Program-made: the position numbers and the translations under genes
DNA from: Shimia sagamensis
GTDB taxonomy: Bacteria > Pseudomonadota > Alphaproteobacteria > Rhodobacterales > Rhodobacteraceae
Reading direction: 5' to 3'
NCBI RefSeq assembly: GCF_900182745.1
Contig: NZ_FXTY01000006.1
Location: forward strand, 186,001-250,000
Length of the DNA stretch: 64,000 nucleotides
Notes under the pieces: model-generated
What the model saw: only the letters and a program-made list of their open reading frames with translations
Told to the model about the DNA's origin: nothing
The model's database searches: none
In this document: positions 38,476 through 46,231 of the stretch, piece after piece
Numbering within the stretch: the first letter of the stretch is position 1
Layout of the letters: each line of letters begins with the position of its first letter

Positions 38476-39369
38476 ATGTCTGTGTCCTTAAATGGGCACG
38501 CTGCTAAATGGGATGATGGGAAGCCTGCTATGGATCGCCCAAAGAAAAAGAAACGCAAAGCTGGCGCGGCGCGAGAGCATCGCAGCCCACTGGCCTACGC
38601 CCTCGATACAAGGGATTCCTCCACGCTGGACATGGTCCGCGAGGCCATTGCACACAAGCAAGTGATGCTTGCCTACCAGCCAGTAGTGCAATCCTCCAAC
38701 ACCAAACGGCCCGCCTTTTATGAAGGATTGGTGCGTGTCTTGGATGAAACCGGCCGTATCATTCCCGCCAAAGATTTTATGGGCGCCGTAGAGGACAATG
38801 AGCTGGGACGTCAGTTGGACGTTTTGGCCCTGGAACTTGGCCTTCAAGCGCTGGCGGAACAGCCAGGCCTGCGCCTGTCCATCAACATGTCCGCGCGATC
38901 CATCGGATATGCCCCTTGGATGGATTGCCTGCAGCGTGGCCTGGCCCGTGCCGCCACAATCCCTGAACGGCTGATCTTCGAAATTTCCGAAAAATCTGTC
39001 GTGCAAGTTCCTGAGATCGTCAAAGGTTTCATGGACGAGCTGCACATCAAAGGCATGTCCTTTGCGCTTGACGACTATGGCGCTGGCTTGACCACGCTAA
39101 CGGTGTTCCGCGACTTCGATTTTGATATCATCAAGTTGCATGGCAGCTTTAGCCGCAACATTTCCCAGGATGGCAGCAATCAGGTCTTGGCCTCAGCTGT
39201 AGCCGCGATCTGCGAACGTTTTGACATGCATTCTGTGGCCAGCCGCATCGAGAGCCCGGCCGACGCACAGATGATGACAGACCTTGGCTTTGACTGTCTG
39301 CAAGGCTTTGCTTTCGGCGCTCCCACGATCTCGCCGCCATGGAAGCAACGCAAAAGCGACGCCGCCTAA
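38476..39369 (+). CDS. EAL-domain protein with altered catalytic motifs
   Basis: A 297-residue protein made of a basic N-terminal tail (PKKKKRK at about 22-28) and an EAL domain (about 45-290); no GGDEF, sensor or membrane segment. The domain normally hydrolyses cyclic di-GMP. Conserved are SINMSARS (Asn), the Glu in FEISEKS, LDDYGAG, the Lys in IKLHG and LQGF. The signature EAL reads EGL (FYEGLVRV), and the usual AEGVE stretch reads ASRIE, losing its first Glu, so activity may be weak or absent and the protein a c-di-GMP receptor. The start is uncertain: ATG at 38530 is possible. Confidence 0.82.
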   Translation: MSVSLNGHAAKWDDGKPAMDRPKKKKRKAGAAREHRSPLAYALDTRDSSTLDMVREAIAHKQVMLAYQPVVQSSNTKRPAFYEGLVRVLDETGRIIPAKDFMGAVEDNELGRQLDVLALELGLQALAEQPGLRLSINMSARSIGYAPWMDCLQRGLARAATIPERLIFEISEKSVVQVPEIVKGFMDELHIKGMSFALDDYGAGLTTLTVFRDFDFDIIKLHGSFSRNISQDGSNQVLASAVAAICERFDMHSVASRIESPADAQMMTDLGFDCLQGFAFGAPTISPPWKQRKSDAA

Positions 39370-39463
39370 CTCCTCCTCTGCCCCCTCAATCAATCACAAT
39401 GCTCACCGTTATGGCGCAATCTCGCCGTGCGACTTTAGGCCTGTGACAGCCTGACCGTTGCCG

Positions 39464-39480
39464 CAGTGCGGCAAATACGC
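39464..39480. promoter_or_regulatory. PhaR-like perfect dyad upstream of phaA
   Basis: TTGCCGCAGTGCGGCAA is a 17-base perfect palindrome about a central G, roughly 90 bases before the phaA ATG. GCAGTGCGGCAA recurs upstream of phaB. PhaR repressors of Paracoccus and Rhodobacter bind TGC/GCA dyads near pha genes, so this is a good candidate site; no phaR gene is in the window. Confidence 0.55.
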
Positions 39481-39571
39481 TATTGACGTTACGGAAACGA
39501 AGTTCTGCGGGTTGCCTGAGGGGGGCGGTCCCGCCCATGCTTCGTCCAGCATTTTGGTAGAGGATTTGCAT

Positions 39572-40750
39572 ATGACCAACGTAGTGATTGCTTCCGCGGC
39601 GCGGACCGCTGTGGGTAGCTTCAGCGGCGCGTTCGCCAACACCCCCGCACATGATCTCGGCGCCACCGTGCTTCAGGCACTGGTTGAGCGTGCCGGCATC
39701 GACAAGGCGGACGTCTCTGAAACCATTCTCGGTCAAGTGCTGACCGGTGGCCAAGGTCAAAACCCGGCGCGTCAAGCGCACGTCAACGCTGGCCTGCCGA
39801 TCGAAAGCGCCGCCTGGGGCATCAACCAGGTGTGTGGCTCCGGCTTGCGTGCCGTGGCTCTGGCCGCGCAGCACATCCAGTTGGGTGATGCCTCCATTGT
39901 GGCCGCTGGTGGTCAAGAAAACATGTCTCTCTCGCCCCACGTCGCACACCTGCGTGCCGGCACCAAAATGGGCGACGTGAAATACATCGACTCCATGATC
40001 CGCGACGGCCTGTGGGACGCGTTCAACGGCTACCACATGGGCCAAACCGCTGAAAACGTGGCCGAGAAGTGGCAGATCAGCCGCGAGGCACAAGATGCCT
40101 TTGCCGTGGCCTCCCAGAACAAGGCCGAAGCCGCTCAAAAGGCAGGCAAATTTTCCGACGAAATTGTGCCTTTCACTGTGAAAACCCGCAAAGGTGACAT
40201 CGTTGTGGATGCCGACGAATACATCCGCTACGGCGCCACCATGGAAGCCATGCAAAAATTGCGCCCGGCCTTCGTACGTGACGGCGGCACAGTGACGGCG
40301 GCCAACGCCTCCGGCCTCAACGACGGCGCTGCAGGTGCCCTTTTGATGACCGCAGAAGAAGCCGATAAACGCGGCATCGAGCCTCTGGCCCGAATCGCCT
40401 CTTACGCCACTGCCGGATTGGACCCATCCATCATGGGCGTTGGCCCGATCTACGCCTCCCGCAAGGCGCTGGACAAAGCTGGCTGGTCTGCTGAAGAGCT
40501 GGATTTGGTGGAGGCCAACGAAGCTTTCGCCGCACAGGCCTGCGCAGTGAACAAAGATATGGGCTGGAACCCAGAGATTGTGAATGTGAACGGCGGCGCC
40601 ATCGCCATTGGCCACCCAATTGGGGCCTCCGGTGCACGCATCCTGAACACACTGCTGTTTGAAATGAAGCGCCGCGACGCCAAGAAAGGTCTCGCGACCC
40701 TTTGCATCGGCGGCGGCATGGGTGTGGCCATGTGCCTTGAGCGTCCTTGA
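39572..40750 (+). CDS. phaA: Acetyl-CoA acetyltransferase (beta-ketothiolase)
   Basis: A 392-residue thiolase condensing two acetyl-CoA to acetoacetyl-CoA. Nucleophilic Cys88 ([10 protein letters not shown]), His in [14 protein letters not shown] and the second Cys in LCIGGGMG complete the active site. Length is typical of biosynthetic thiolases. The start [12 protein letters not shown] has AGAGGA about 8 bases upstream. With phaB downstream it starts poly-hydroxybutyrate synthesis and the ethylmalonyl-CoA pathway. A terminator separates it from phaB, so the two may be regulated separately. Confidence 0.96.
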   Translation: MTNVVIASAARTAVGSFSGAFANTPAHDLGATVLQALVERAGIDKADVSETILGQVLTGGQGQNPARQAHVNAGLPIESAAWGINQVCGSGLRAVALAAQHIQLGDASIVAAGGQENMSLSPHVAHLRAGTKMGDVKYIDSMIRDGLWDAFNGYHMGQTAENVAEKWQISREAQDAFAVASQNKAEAAQKAGKFSDEIVPFTVKTRKGDIVVDADEYIRYGATMEAMQKLRPAFVRDGGTVTAANASGLNDGAAGALLMTAEEADKRGIEPLARIASYATAGLDPSIMGVGPIYASRKALDKAGWSAEELDLVEANEAFAAQACAVNKDMGWNPEIVNVNGGAIAIGHPIGASGARILNTLLFEMKRRDAKKGLATLCIGGGMGVAMCLERP

Positions 40751-40775
40751 CGCCACGCCCCTATGCGTTTGAGAA

Positions 40776-40807
40776 TAAAAGGGGCGTCAAAACGACGCCC
40801 CTTTTTT
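40776..40807 (+). terminator. Terminator after phaA
   Basis: AAAAGGGGCGTC and GACGCCCC pair around AAAAC, followed by TTTTTT. It implies that phaB needs its own promoter or read-through. Confidence 0.9.
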
Positions 40808-40849
40808 GGTACTAAGAGGTCATTTTTCGCACAAGCAGCAAAAAATATC

Positions 40850-40890
40850 TGCAGTGCGGCAATTCATCGCGTAATTATGTTGCGCAACAT
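40850..40890 (+). promoter_or_regulatory. PhaR-like half dyad and ATGTTGCGCAACAT palindrome upstream of phaB
   Basis: CTGCAGTGCGGCAA (about 40851-40864) repeats the core of the phaA dyad. ATGTTGCGCAACAT at 40877-40890 is a perfect 14-base palindrome 53 bases before the phaB ATG. Both are TGC/GCA-rich and could bind PhaR or a second repressor. Confidence 0.5.
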
Positions 40891-40943
40891 GATTTAAAAA
40901 CGTAACAGAGTTACCAGCACATTTACTCACTTGGAGGAATATC

Positions 40944-41666
40944 ATGGCAAGAGTAGCACTCGTCACCGGCGGCAGCCGCGGTATCGGTGAAGCCATCTCA
41001 AAAGCACTGAAGGCCGAAGGCTATGACGTCGCAGCAACTTACGCTGGCAACGACGAAAAGGCCGCCGCCTTCACCGAAGCCACTGGCATCAAGACCTACA
41101 AATGGAATGTGGCTGACTATGAAGCCTCCAAAGCCGGATTGGCACAGGTCGAGGCCGATCTTGGCCCTATTGACGTGATTGTCGCCAACGCCGGCATCAC
41201 CCGCGACGCACCTTTCCATAAGATGACACCGGAGCAGTGGCACGAGGTGGTCGACACCAACCTGACCGGCGTGTTCAACACTGTGCACCCTGTCTGGACG
41301 GGCATGCGCGAGCGTAAATTTGGCCGCATCATCGTGATCTCCTCGATCAACGGTCAGAAAGGTCAGTTTGCTCAGGTTAACTATGCCGCCACAAAAGCCG
41401 GCGATCTTGGCATTGTGAAGTCCCTGGCCCAGGAAGGCGCCCGTGCGGGCATCACCGCCAACGCAATCTGCCCCGGCTACATCGCCACTGAGATGGTCAT
41501 GGCCGTGCCTGAGAAAGTCCGCGACTCCATCATTGGCCAAATCCCAACCGGCCGCCTGGGGGAACCAGAAGAGATCGCGCGTTGTGTGACCTTCCTCGCC
41601 TCTGACGACGCGGGCTTCATCAACGGCTCCACCATCTCAGCCAACGGTGGCCAATTCTTCGTCTGA
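40944..41666 (+). CDS. phaB: Acetoacetyl-CoA reductase
   Basis: A 240-residue short-chain dehydrogenase reducing acetoacetyl-CoA to (R)-3-hydroxybutyryl-CoA with NADPH. The cofactor motif is VTGGSRGIG (7-15), NAG at 82-84, catalytic Ser133/134 in VISSINGQ, and Tyr147/Lys151 in NYAATK. Features favouring PhaB over FabG are NGQKGQFAQVNY and the phaA neighbour. GGAGG lies about 8 bases upstream of the ATG. A terminator follows. Confidence 0.95.
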   Translation: MARVALVTGGSRGIGEAISKALKAEGYDVAATYAGNDEKAAAFTEATGIKTYKWNVADYEASKAGLAQVEADLGPIDVIVANAGITRDAPFHKMTPEQWHEVVDTNLTGVFNTVHPVWTGMRERKFGRIIVISSINGQKGQFAQVNYAATKAGDLGIVKSLAQEGARAGITANAICPGYIATEMVMAVPEKVRDSIIGQIPTGRLGEPEEIARCVTFLASDDAGFINGSTISANGGQFFV

Positions 41667-41687
41667 TCCACGACACCTCAGAACACC

Positions 41688-41722
41688 AAAAGGGCCGGTC
41701 GTCTGACCGGCCCTTCTCTTTT
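41688..41722 (+). terminator. Terminator after phaB
   Basis: AAGGGCCGGTC and GACCGGCCCTT pair perfectly around GTCT, followed by CTCTTTTG. Confidence 0.85.
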
Positions 41723-41740
41723 GCCCCGTAAGTGCCTGTA

Positions 41741-41899
41741 TCAGGCGCAGCGGGACGGTTCCGTAAGAACACCTTGGTTCAGCGGAACGGATTTGCCACC
41801 AAACAGCGCTTTGAAAAGGCCAACAAAGGCGGCGCTACGGGCAGCGTGCGCATCGCTGTAGGCTTGCTGAGTGCGGGCGTTGGGTGCGGTCTCGATCAT
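41741..41899 (-). CDS. Small protein (52 aa) divergent from the LysR gene
   Basis: A 52-residue protein, MIETAPNARTQQAYSDAHAA at the N terminus, then RSAAFVGLFKALFGGKS. It has an amphipathic helix, a short hydrophobic patch and a single Cys near the C terminus. GAGAGG stands 5 bases upstream of the ATG. Short proteins with an A-Y-x-x-A-H-x-A-R-S-x-A-F pattern recur in Rhodobacterales and resemble the DUF1127-like small regulators, but the match is loose. It is transcribed away from the LysR regulator over a 116-base gap and may be its target. Confidence 0.65.
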   Translation of the reverse strand: MIETAPNARTQQAYSDAHAARSAAFVGLFKALFGGKSVPLNQGVLTEPSRCA

Positions 41900-42015
41900 G
41901 GTTGCCTCTCTTCTGTTTGACGATGGAAAACTTAACTGAGACCAATATGGCGCTAACGTACCTTCACGACAAACGAGACTTCCCCCACCTTCACTTAAGC
42001 TGTACTTAACTGAAT

Positions 42016-42966
42016 ATGTCTGATCGCCTGCCCCCCCTCACCGCGCTGCGTGCCTTTGATGCCGCGCAACGCCATATGTCTTTCGCCAAAGCCGCCGACG
42101 AGTTGCACGTCACGCCTGCAGCACTCAGCTATCAGATCAAATCTCTTGAAGAGCACCTCGGCGCGCAGCTGTTTCACCGCCTCAACCGTGCGGTGGCCCT
42201 CACCGAAATTGGCGAGACCCTTGCCCCCGGCATTCAGGAAGGTTTCCAAACCCTGTCCGCATCCTGGCGCGCCGCCCAGCGCCAGATGGATGACGCCACG
42301 CTTATGGTCACCGCCGGCCCCGCCTTCACCGCCAAATGGTTTGCGCCACGGTTTTACGAATTTGCCCGCGCCCATCCGGACATCGACCTGCGTTTCTCCG
42401 CCACCCTGCGCAATCTGGATTTCAACCGAGACGAAGTGGACGTGGCCATCCGCTTTGGCACCCACAAAGAAGAACCCGGACTCTGGGCCGCCCCCATGGC
42501 ACGCGAATGGGTCAGTCCTGTGATGACCCCTGAAATGGCGGAGCGCTTCCCAACGCCGGAAAGCCTGAAAGACGCCACGCTGATCCACGACGAATCCATC
42601 GACTTCTTACGCCCCCGCGCGGATTGGGCGGCCTGGTGCCGCCTGATGAAACTGGACATCGACACCACCCACGGCCCCCGCTTCACCGGTGCTGACCACA
42701 GCATCGATGCCGCATTGGCTGGCGCAGGCATCGCCCTTGGTCGCCGCGCCTTGGTGGTGAAGGACATCCACGAAGGCCGCCTTATTGCGCCGTACAAACA
42801 CGCCATCTGGCTGCAGGCACGCTTCCGCTTTGTGTGTCGGGACGGCACTCAAGACCGCCCGCACATCGCCGCCCTGCGCGACTGGATGATGGCAGAGATA
42901 GACAAAACCGCCGAAGTGACCAAAAGCTTGATCATCACGCCGATCGAGGAGATTCCTACCAAATGA
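42016..42966 (+). CDS. LysR family transcriptional regulator (GcvA type)
   Basis: A 316-residue DNA-binding protein. The N-terminal winged helix-turn-helix (about 8-66) includes MSFAKAADELHVTPAALSYQI and FHRLNRAVALTE; the ligand-binding domain follows. The pattern (ALRAFDAAQRHMSF and the effector-domain start VTAGPAFTAKW) matches GcvA-like LysR proteins. The effector is unknown. It overlaps the downstream DMT transporter by four bases (ATGA), so it probably controls that exporter and perhaps the divergent 52-residue gene. Confidence 0.93.
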   Translation: MSDRLPPLTALRAFDAAQRHMSFAKAADELHVTPAALSYQIKSLEEHLGAQLFHRLNRAVALTEIGETLAPGIQEGFQTLSASWRAAQRQMDDATLMVTAGPAFTAKWFAPRFYEFARAHPDIDLRFSATLRNLDFNRDEVDVAIRFGTHKEEPGLWAAPMAREWVSPVMTPEMAERFPTPESLKDATLIHDESIDFLRPRADWAAWCRLMKLDIDTTHGPRFTGADHSIDAALAGAGIALGRRALVVKDIHEGRLIAPYKHAIWLQARFRFVCRDGTQDRPHIAALRDWMMAEIDKTAEVTKSLIITPIEEIPTK

Positions 42967-43829
42967 CCCGCACCAAAGCGACCGCAGTGGGCTTTATTGC
43001 TGTGCTGCTCTGGGCTTTGCTTGCCTTGTTCACGGTTGGCAGCGCCCCCACCCCGCCGCTTATGCTCAATGCGCTGTGCTTCACCATCGGCGGCACATTG
43101 GGTGTTATCTGGGCCATTGCCACCGGCGAATGGCGCGCCCTGCGCAAGATCCCTTTCAGGGTCTACATTTTTGGCAGCCTCAGTCTGTTTGGCTATCACG
43201 CATTGTATTTCTCAGCCCTGCGCCTTGCTCCTGCTGCCGAGGCTGGCCTGATCGCCTACCTTTGGCCCCTTCTGATTGTACTGATGTCTGGTTTGCTGCC
43301 CGGTGAAGACCTACGCAAAGGCCACCTCTTGGGCGCTGGCCTCGGTTTTTTTGGCGCAGCGCTGATCATCGGTGGCGGCGGCCTGGGCTTCAATCCAGCT
43401 CACCTGCCCGGCTACGGCCTAGCGCTGGCCTGCGCGTTCACCTGGTCAACCTACTCAATCCTGTCACGCCGCCTTGGCGACATTCCGACCGTCTCTGTTG
43501 TGGTCTTCTGCCTTGCCACAGCAGTGCTCTCCGCACTCCTACATGTCGCACTTGAAGACACCGTCTGGCCCACCGACACACTCACATGGGTGTCAGTCTT
43601 GGCCTTGGGTCTCGGCCCGGTTGGATTGGCATTTTATGTCTGGGATGTGGGGGTCAAACACGGCGACATCCAACTTTTGGGTACCGCCTCTTATGCAGCG
43701 CCATTGTTGTCGACTATTGTGTTGGTGTTGGCTGGGTTTGCAGAGCCCACCTTGCATCTGGGGGCGGCCGCCTTACTGATCACTGGCGGCGCGGTGCTTG
43801 CCGCGCGCGCCAGCTTGAAATCTAGCTAG
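42963..43829 (+). CDS. DMT superfamily (EamA) transporter
   Basis: A 288-residue inner-membrane protein with ten predicted helices in two EamA repeats. The N-terminal VGFIAVLLWALLALFTVGSA resembles the YddG-type aromatic amino acid exporter branch, but substrate cannot be proven. The start MTRTKATAVGF overlaps the LysR stop as ATGA, so expression is coupled to its likely regulator. Confidence 0.88.
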   Translation: MTRTKATAVGFIAVLLWALLALFTVGSAPTPPLMLNALCFTIGGTLGVIWAIATGEWRALRKIPFRVYIFGSLSLFGYHALYFSALRLAPAAEAGLIAYLWPLLIVLMSGLLPGEDLRKGHLLGAGLGFFGAALIIGGGGLGFNPAHLPGYGLALACAFTWSTYSILSRRLGDIPTVSVVVFCLATAVLSALLHVALEDTVWPTDTLTWVSVLALGLGPVGLAFYVWDVGVKHGDIQLLGTASYAAPLLSTIVLVLAGFAEPTLHLGAAALLITGGAVLAARASLKSS

Positions 43830-43832
43830 GCG

Positions 43833-44000
43833 TTATGCGGATAATCGCGTGATTTCTTCTTTGAGGCGGAGTTTTTGCTTTTTAAGTTCCGCGACATCAA
43901 GATCACTGCTGCCAGGGGCGCGTTGTTCTTGTTCGACTTGGTCAGAGAGGGTTTCGTGCTTGCGTTTCAGCTCTTCGAGGTGTGCGCTTACGCTCATCAT
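43833..44000 (-). CDS. DUF465 (YdcH family) protein
   Basis: A 55-residue helical hairpin protein, MMSVSAHLEELKRKHETLSD at the N terminus and ELKKQKLRLKEEITRLSA at the end, the pattern of DUF465/YdcH. Function is not established. AGGAGA lies just upstream; either of two adjacent ATG codons (44000 or 43997) may be used. It ends 3 bases from the converging transporter stop codon. Confidence 0.88.
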   Translation of the reverse strand: MMSVSAHLEELKRKHETLSDQVEQEQRAPGSSDLDVAELKKQKLRLKEEITRLSA

Positions 44001-44105
44001 GTTCTCCTATGCAAACAATATGTAACAAACTCAGTCCAGCACAGATTTCACGGCCTGTCACGCGTGACTTGTGACGCATTCGAAACACAAGAGAATTTCC
44101 GCCGA

Positions 44106-44154
44106 CACAGTCGCAAAACAGTCGTATTACTGACGCGATACCGACGTGGTTTTT
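44106..44154 (-). repeat. 49-bp intergenic repeat, copy A (3' of trmN6)
   Basis: Read on the minus strand it matches copy B at 56814-56862 in 44 of 49 positions. Two exact blocks are AAAAACCACGTCGGTAT and ACGACTGTTTTGCGACTGTG. It lies 46 bases downstream of the trmN6 stop, in the same orientation relative to the gene as copy B to azlD. Confidence 0.85.
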
Positions 44155-44199
44155 TGCCGAATCGGTCAGCTTTAATGACCCGGCCGTTGCGGTAACGAT

Positions 44200-44952
44200 C
44201 TAGGGGAACGACAGCGCCGCCCCGTCGCGCAAAACCGCGCGGATCTGATCGGTGTAACTTTCCCCATCACGGGTGTGCACATCGCCTTCATGCATCCGAA
44301 CCGGCGCATGTAATCGAAACGCAGCCCGCCCACCTTTGACACCACGCACCAACACCAAATTGGCGTCCCGACCAACGCGCGGTTGCAATGGCATCACTTG
44401 CACTGAGCCAAGCACACCCTGCATCGCCGACAGCAAGTCCAACAGGCGTTCTGCACGATGCACAAAGGTGGCCGTGCCTTTGGCCGCAAGCCGCTTTGCC
44501 GCCACTTCAACCCAGGTGTCCAGAGGCGTGTCCTCCCCCATCGCCACATCCCGTCCCGCATCCTGCGCTGCTGTGCTAGCCGCGCGATCAAAATAGGGAG
44601 GGTTGGCAAAGACATGGTCAAACTGCATCTGGCGCAGCTCAATTGGCAACGCGGCCAAATCGGCTTCCCAGATTGTCGCGTCCACACCGTTCTCTTTGGC
44701 GTTCCGATGCGCCAGCGCGGCATAGTCCGGCTGCAACTCCACGGCATGAACCACCAGGTTTGGCACACGCTTTGCCAGACACAGGAACGCGGCCCCGGCC
44801 CCGCTGCCCAGCTCCAACACACGCGCTCCAGCCTTGGCCGGGATTGTTGCGGCCAACAGAACAGGATCAACCCCCGCGCGATAGCCGTCTTTGGGCTGCC
44901 ACAAGGTCACCAGGCCATTCAAAAAATCGTTTTGTGTCAACTCCGCGTTCAC
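44200..44952 (-). CDS. trmN6: tRNA1(Val) (adenine(37)-N6)-methyltransferase-like enzyme
   Basis: A 250-residue SAM-dependent methyltransferase of the TrmN6/YfiC group. The SAM motif VLELGSGAGAAFLCLAKR (about 40-57) and the adenine-binding NPPY in HVFANPPYFDR (about 114-124) are clear. The predicted role is modifying A37 of tRNA-Val; related N6-adenine or glutamine methyltransferases are the alternative. Its ATG overlaps the DUF2007 stop by four bases. Confidence 0.88.
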   Translation of the reverse strand: MNAELTQNDFLNGLVTLWQPKDGYRAGVDPVLLAATIPAKAGARVLELGSGAGAAFLCLAKRVPNLVVHAVELQPDYAALAHRNAKENGVDATIWEADLAALPIELRQMQFDHVFANPPYFDRAASTAAQDAGRDVAMGEDTPLDTWVEVAAKRLAAKGTATFVHRAERLLDLLSAMQGVLGSVQVMPLQPRVGRDANLVLVRGVKGGRAAFRLHAPVRMHEGDVHTRDGESYTDQIRAVLRDGAALSFP

Positions 44953-45170
44953 AACACCCGCCCCAACGCGATGTCGTTATCAAGCATAACCCGTTCTGCC
45001 TGCTGCAATTCTTCGGTCCGCACCATCAATCGGCGCGGCAATATGCCAATGCTTCCTTCCAGGACGCTCATGTTTACGTCCATTTCAAAGCAGGCTATAC
45101 CCTCCCCCTGAAGCAGGGCTGTGGCAAAGGCGATGGTGGTTGGATCTGTGCTACGCAAAAGCTCTTTCAT
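44949..45170 (-). CDS. DUF2007 family protein
   Basis: A 73-residue cytosolic protein of the DUF2007 (putative signal-transducing, PII-like fold) family: MKELLRSTDPTTIAFATALL, then a hydrophobic strand and RRLMVRTEELQQAERVM. No ligand is known. It is transcribed divergently from the polyprenyl synthase gene over 59 bases and coupled to trmN6. Confidence 0.88.
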   Translation of the reverse strand: MKELLRSTDPTTIAFATALLQGEGIACFEMDVNMSVLEGSIGILPRRLMVRTEELQQAERVMLDNDIALGRVL

Positions 45171-45229
45171 AATAACGATGTAAGGTTAGGGGGCGACCAA
45201 TGTCGACCCCTCACGACAGGAAGTCCAAT

Positions 45230-46231
45230 ATGAGTCTCGATCACGCCGCAAGCAAGCCGCACGAAGCCCTCGCAGTTCTGCTGCGCGATGATATGGATGC
45301 GGTCAATACCCTGATCGAAGCGCGCATGGCCTCCAAACATGCACCACGCATTCCTGAAGTGACCGCACACCTCGTTGGCGCCGGTGGCAAACGTTTGCGC
45401 CCTATGCTGACTTTGGCCGCTGCCAAACTCTGTGGCTATGACGGCCCCTACCATGTTCACCTCGCGGCCACAGTGGAGTTCATCCACACTGCAACGCTTT
45501 TGCATGATGACGTGGTCGATGAGAGTGAGCAGCGCCGCGGCCGCCCGACCGCCAACTTGCTTTGGGACAACAAAAGCTCGGTTTTGGTTGGAGACTACCT
45601 GTTCTCCCGCAGCTTCCAGCTGATGACAGAAACCAACAACATAGACGTGTTGCGCATCCTATCCAACGCCTCCGCAACCATTGCGGAAGGTGAGGTGTTG
45701 CAGCTCACTGCCGCCACCGATCTCTCGACCAACGAGGATATTTACCTGCAGGTGGTACGAGGAAAGACAGCGGCTTTGTTTTCGGCAGCAACCGAAGTCG
45801 GCGGCGTTATCGCGGATGCGAACGCAGATCACGTGAAGGCGCTGTTTGACTACGGTGACGCGCTTGGCATCGCATTTCAAATCGCAGATGACCTGCTCGA
45901 CTACCAGGGCGACTCAGCCCAAACCGGCAAAAACGTGGGCGACGATTTCCGCGAAAGAAAGTTAACGCTGCCGGTGATCAAGGCTGTTGCACAGGCCACC
46001 GACGAGGAGCGCAGCTTCTGGGAGCGCACAATAGAAAAAGGCCGCCAACAAGACGGCGACCTAGATCATGCGTTGTCGCTGATGGACAAATACAACACCT
46101 TGAGTGCGACCCGGGACGACGCAATGCAGTGGGCAGAAAAAGCCAAGTCAGCGGTAAAAAAACTTCCAGAGCACGAAATCCGTGGCCTGCTGTCCGGCAT
46201 TGCTGACTACGTCGTAGCCCGACTGAACTAA
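45230..46231 (+). CDS. Long-chain polyprenyl diphosphate synthase
   Basis: A 333-residue all-trans prenyltransferase making the side chain of ubiquinone (probably C50 in this group). The first aspartate motif DDVVDE (Asp93-Asp97) follows LLH and the second is ADDLLDYQGD; GGKRLRPML is the diphosphate-binding motif. Small residues before the first motif (FIHTATLLHDD) fit a long-chain product. AGGAAG precedes MSLDHAAS; a frame start at 45200 is less likely. Its 3' end overlaps the converging ispE by four bases. Confidence 0.93.
   Translation: MSLDHAASKPHEALAVLLRDDMDAVNTLIEARMASKHAPRIPEVTAHLVGAGGKRLRPMLTLAAAKLCGYDGPYHVHLAATVEFIHTATLLHDDVVDESEQRRGRPTANLLWDNKSSVLVGDYLFSRSFQLMTETNNIDVLRILSNASATIAEGEVLQLTAATDLSTNEDIYLQVVRGKTAALFSAATEVGGVIADANADHVKALFDYGDALGIAFQIADDLLDYQGDSAQTGKNVGDDFRERKLTLPVIKAVAQATDEERSFWERTIEKGRQQDGDLDHALSLMDKYNTLSATRDDAMQWAEKAKSAVKKLPEHEIRGLLSGIADYVVARLN

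Noticed and set aside
40944-41666. Calling phaB a fatty-acid FabG reductase
   Set aside because: The neighbouring thiolase, PhaR-like sites and NGQKGQFAQVNY motif favour acetoacetyl-CoA reductase; no fab genes are nearby.
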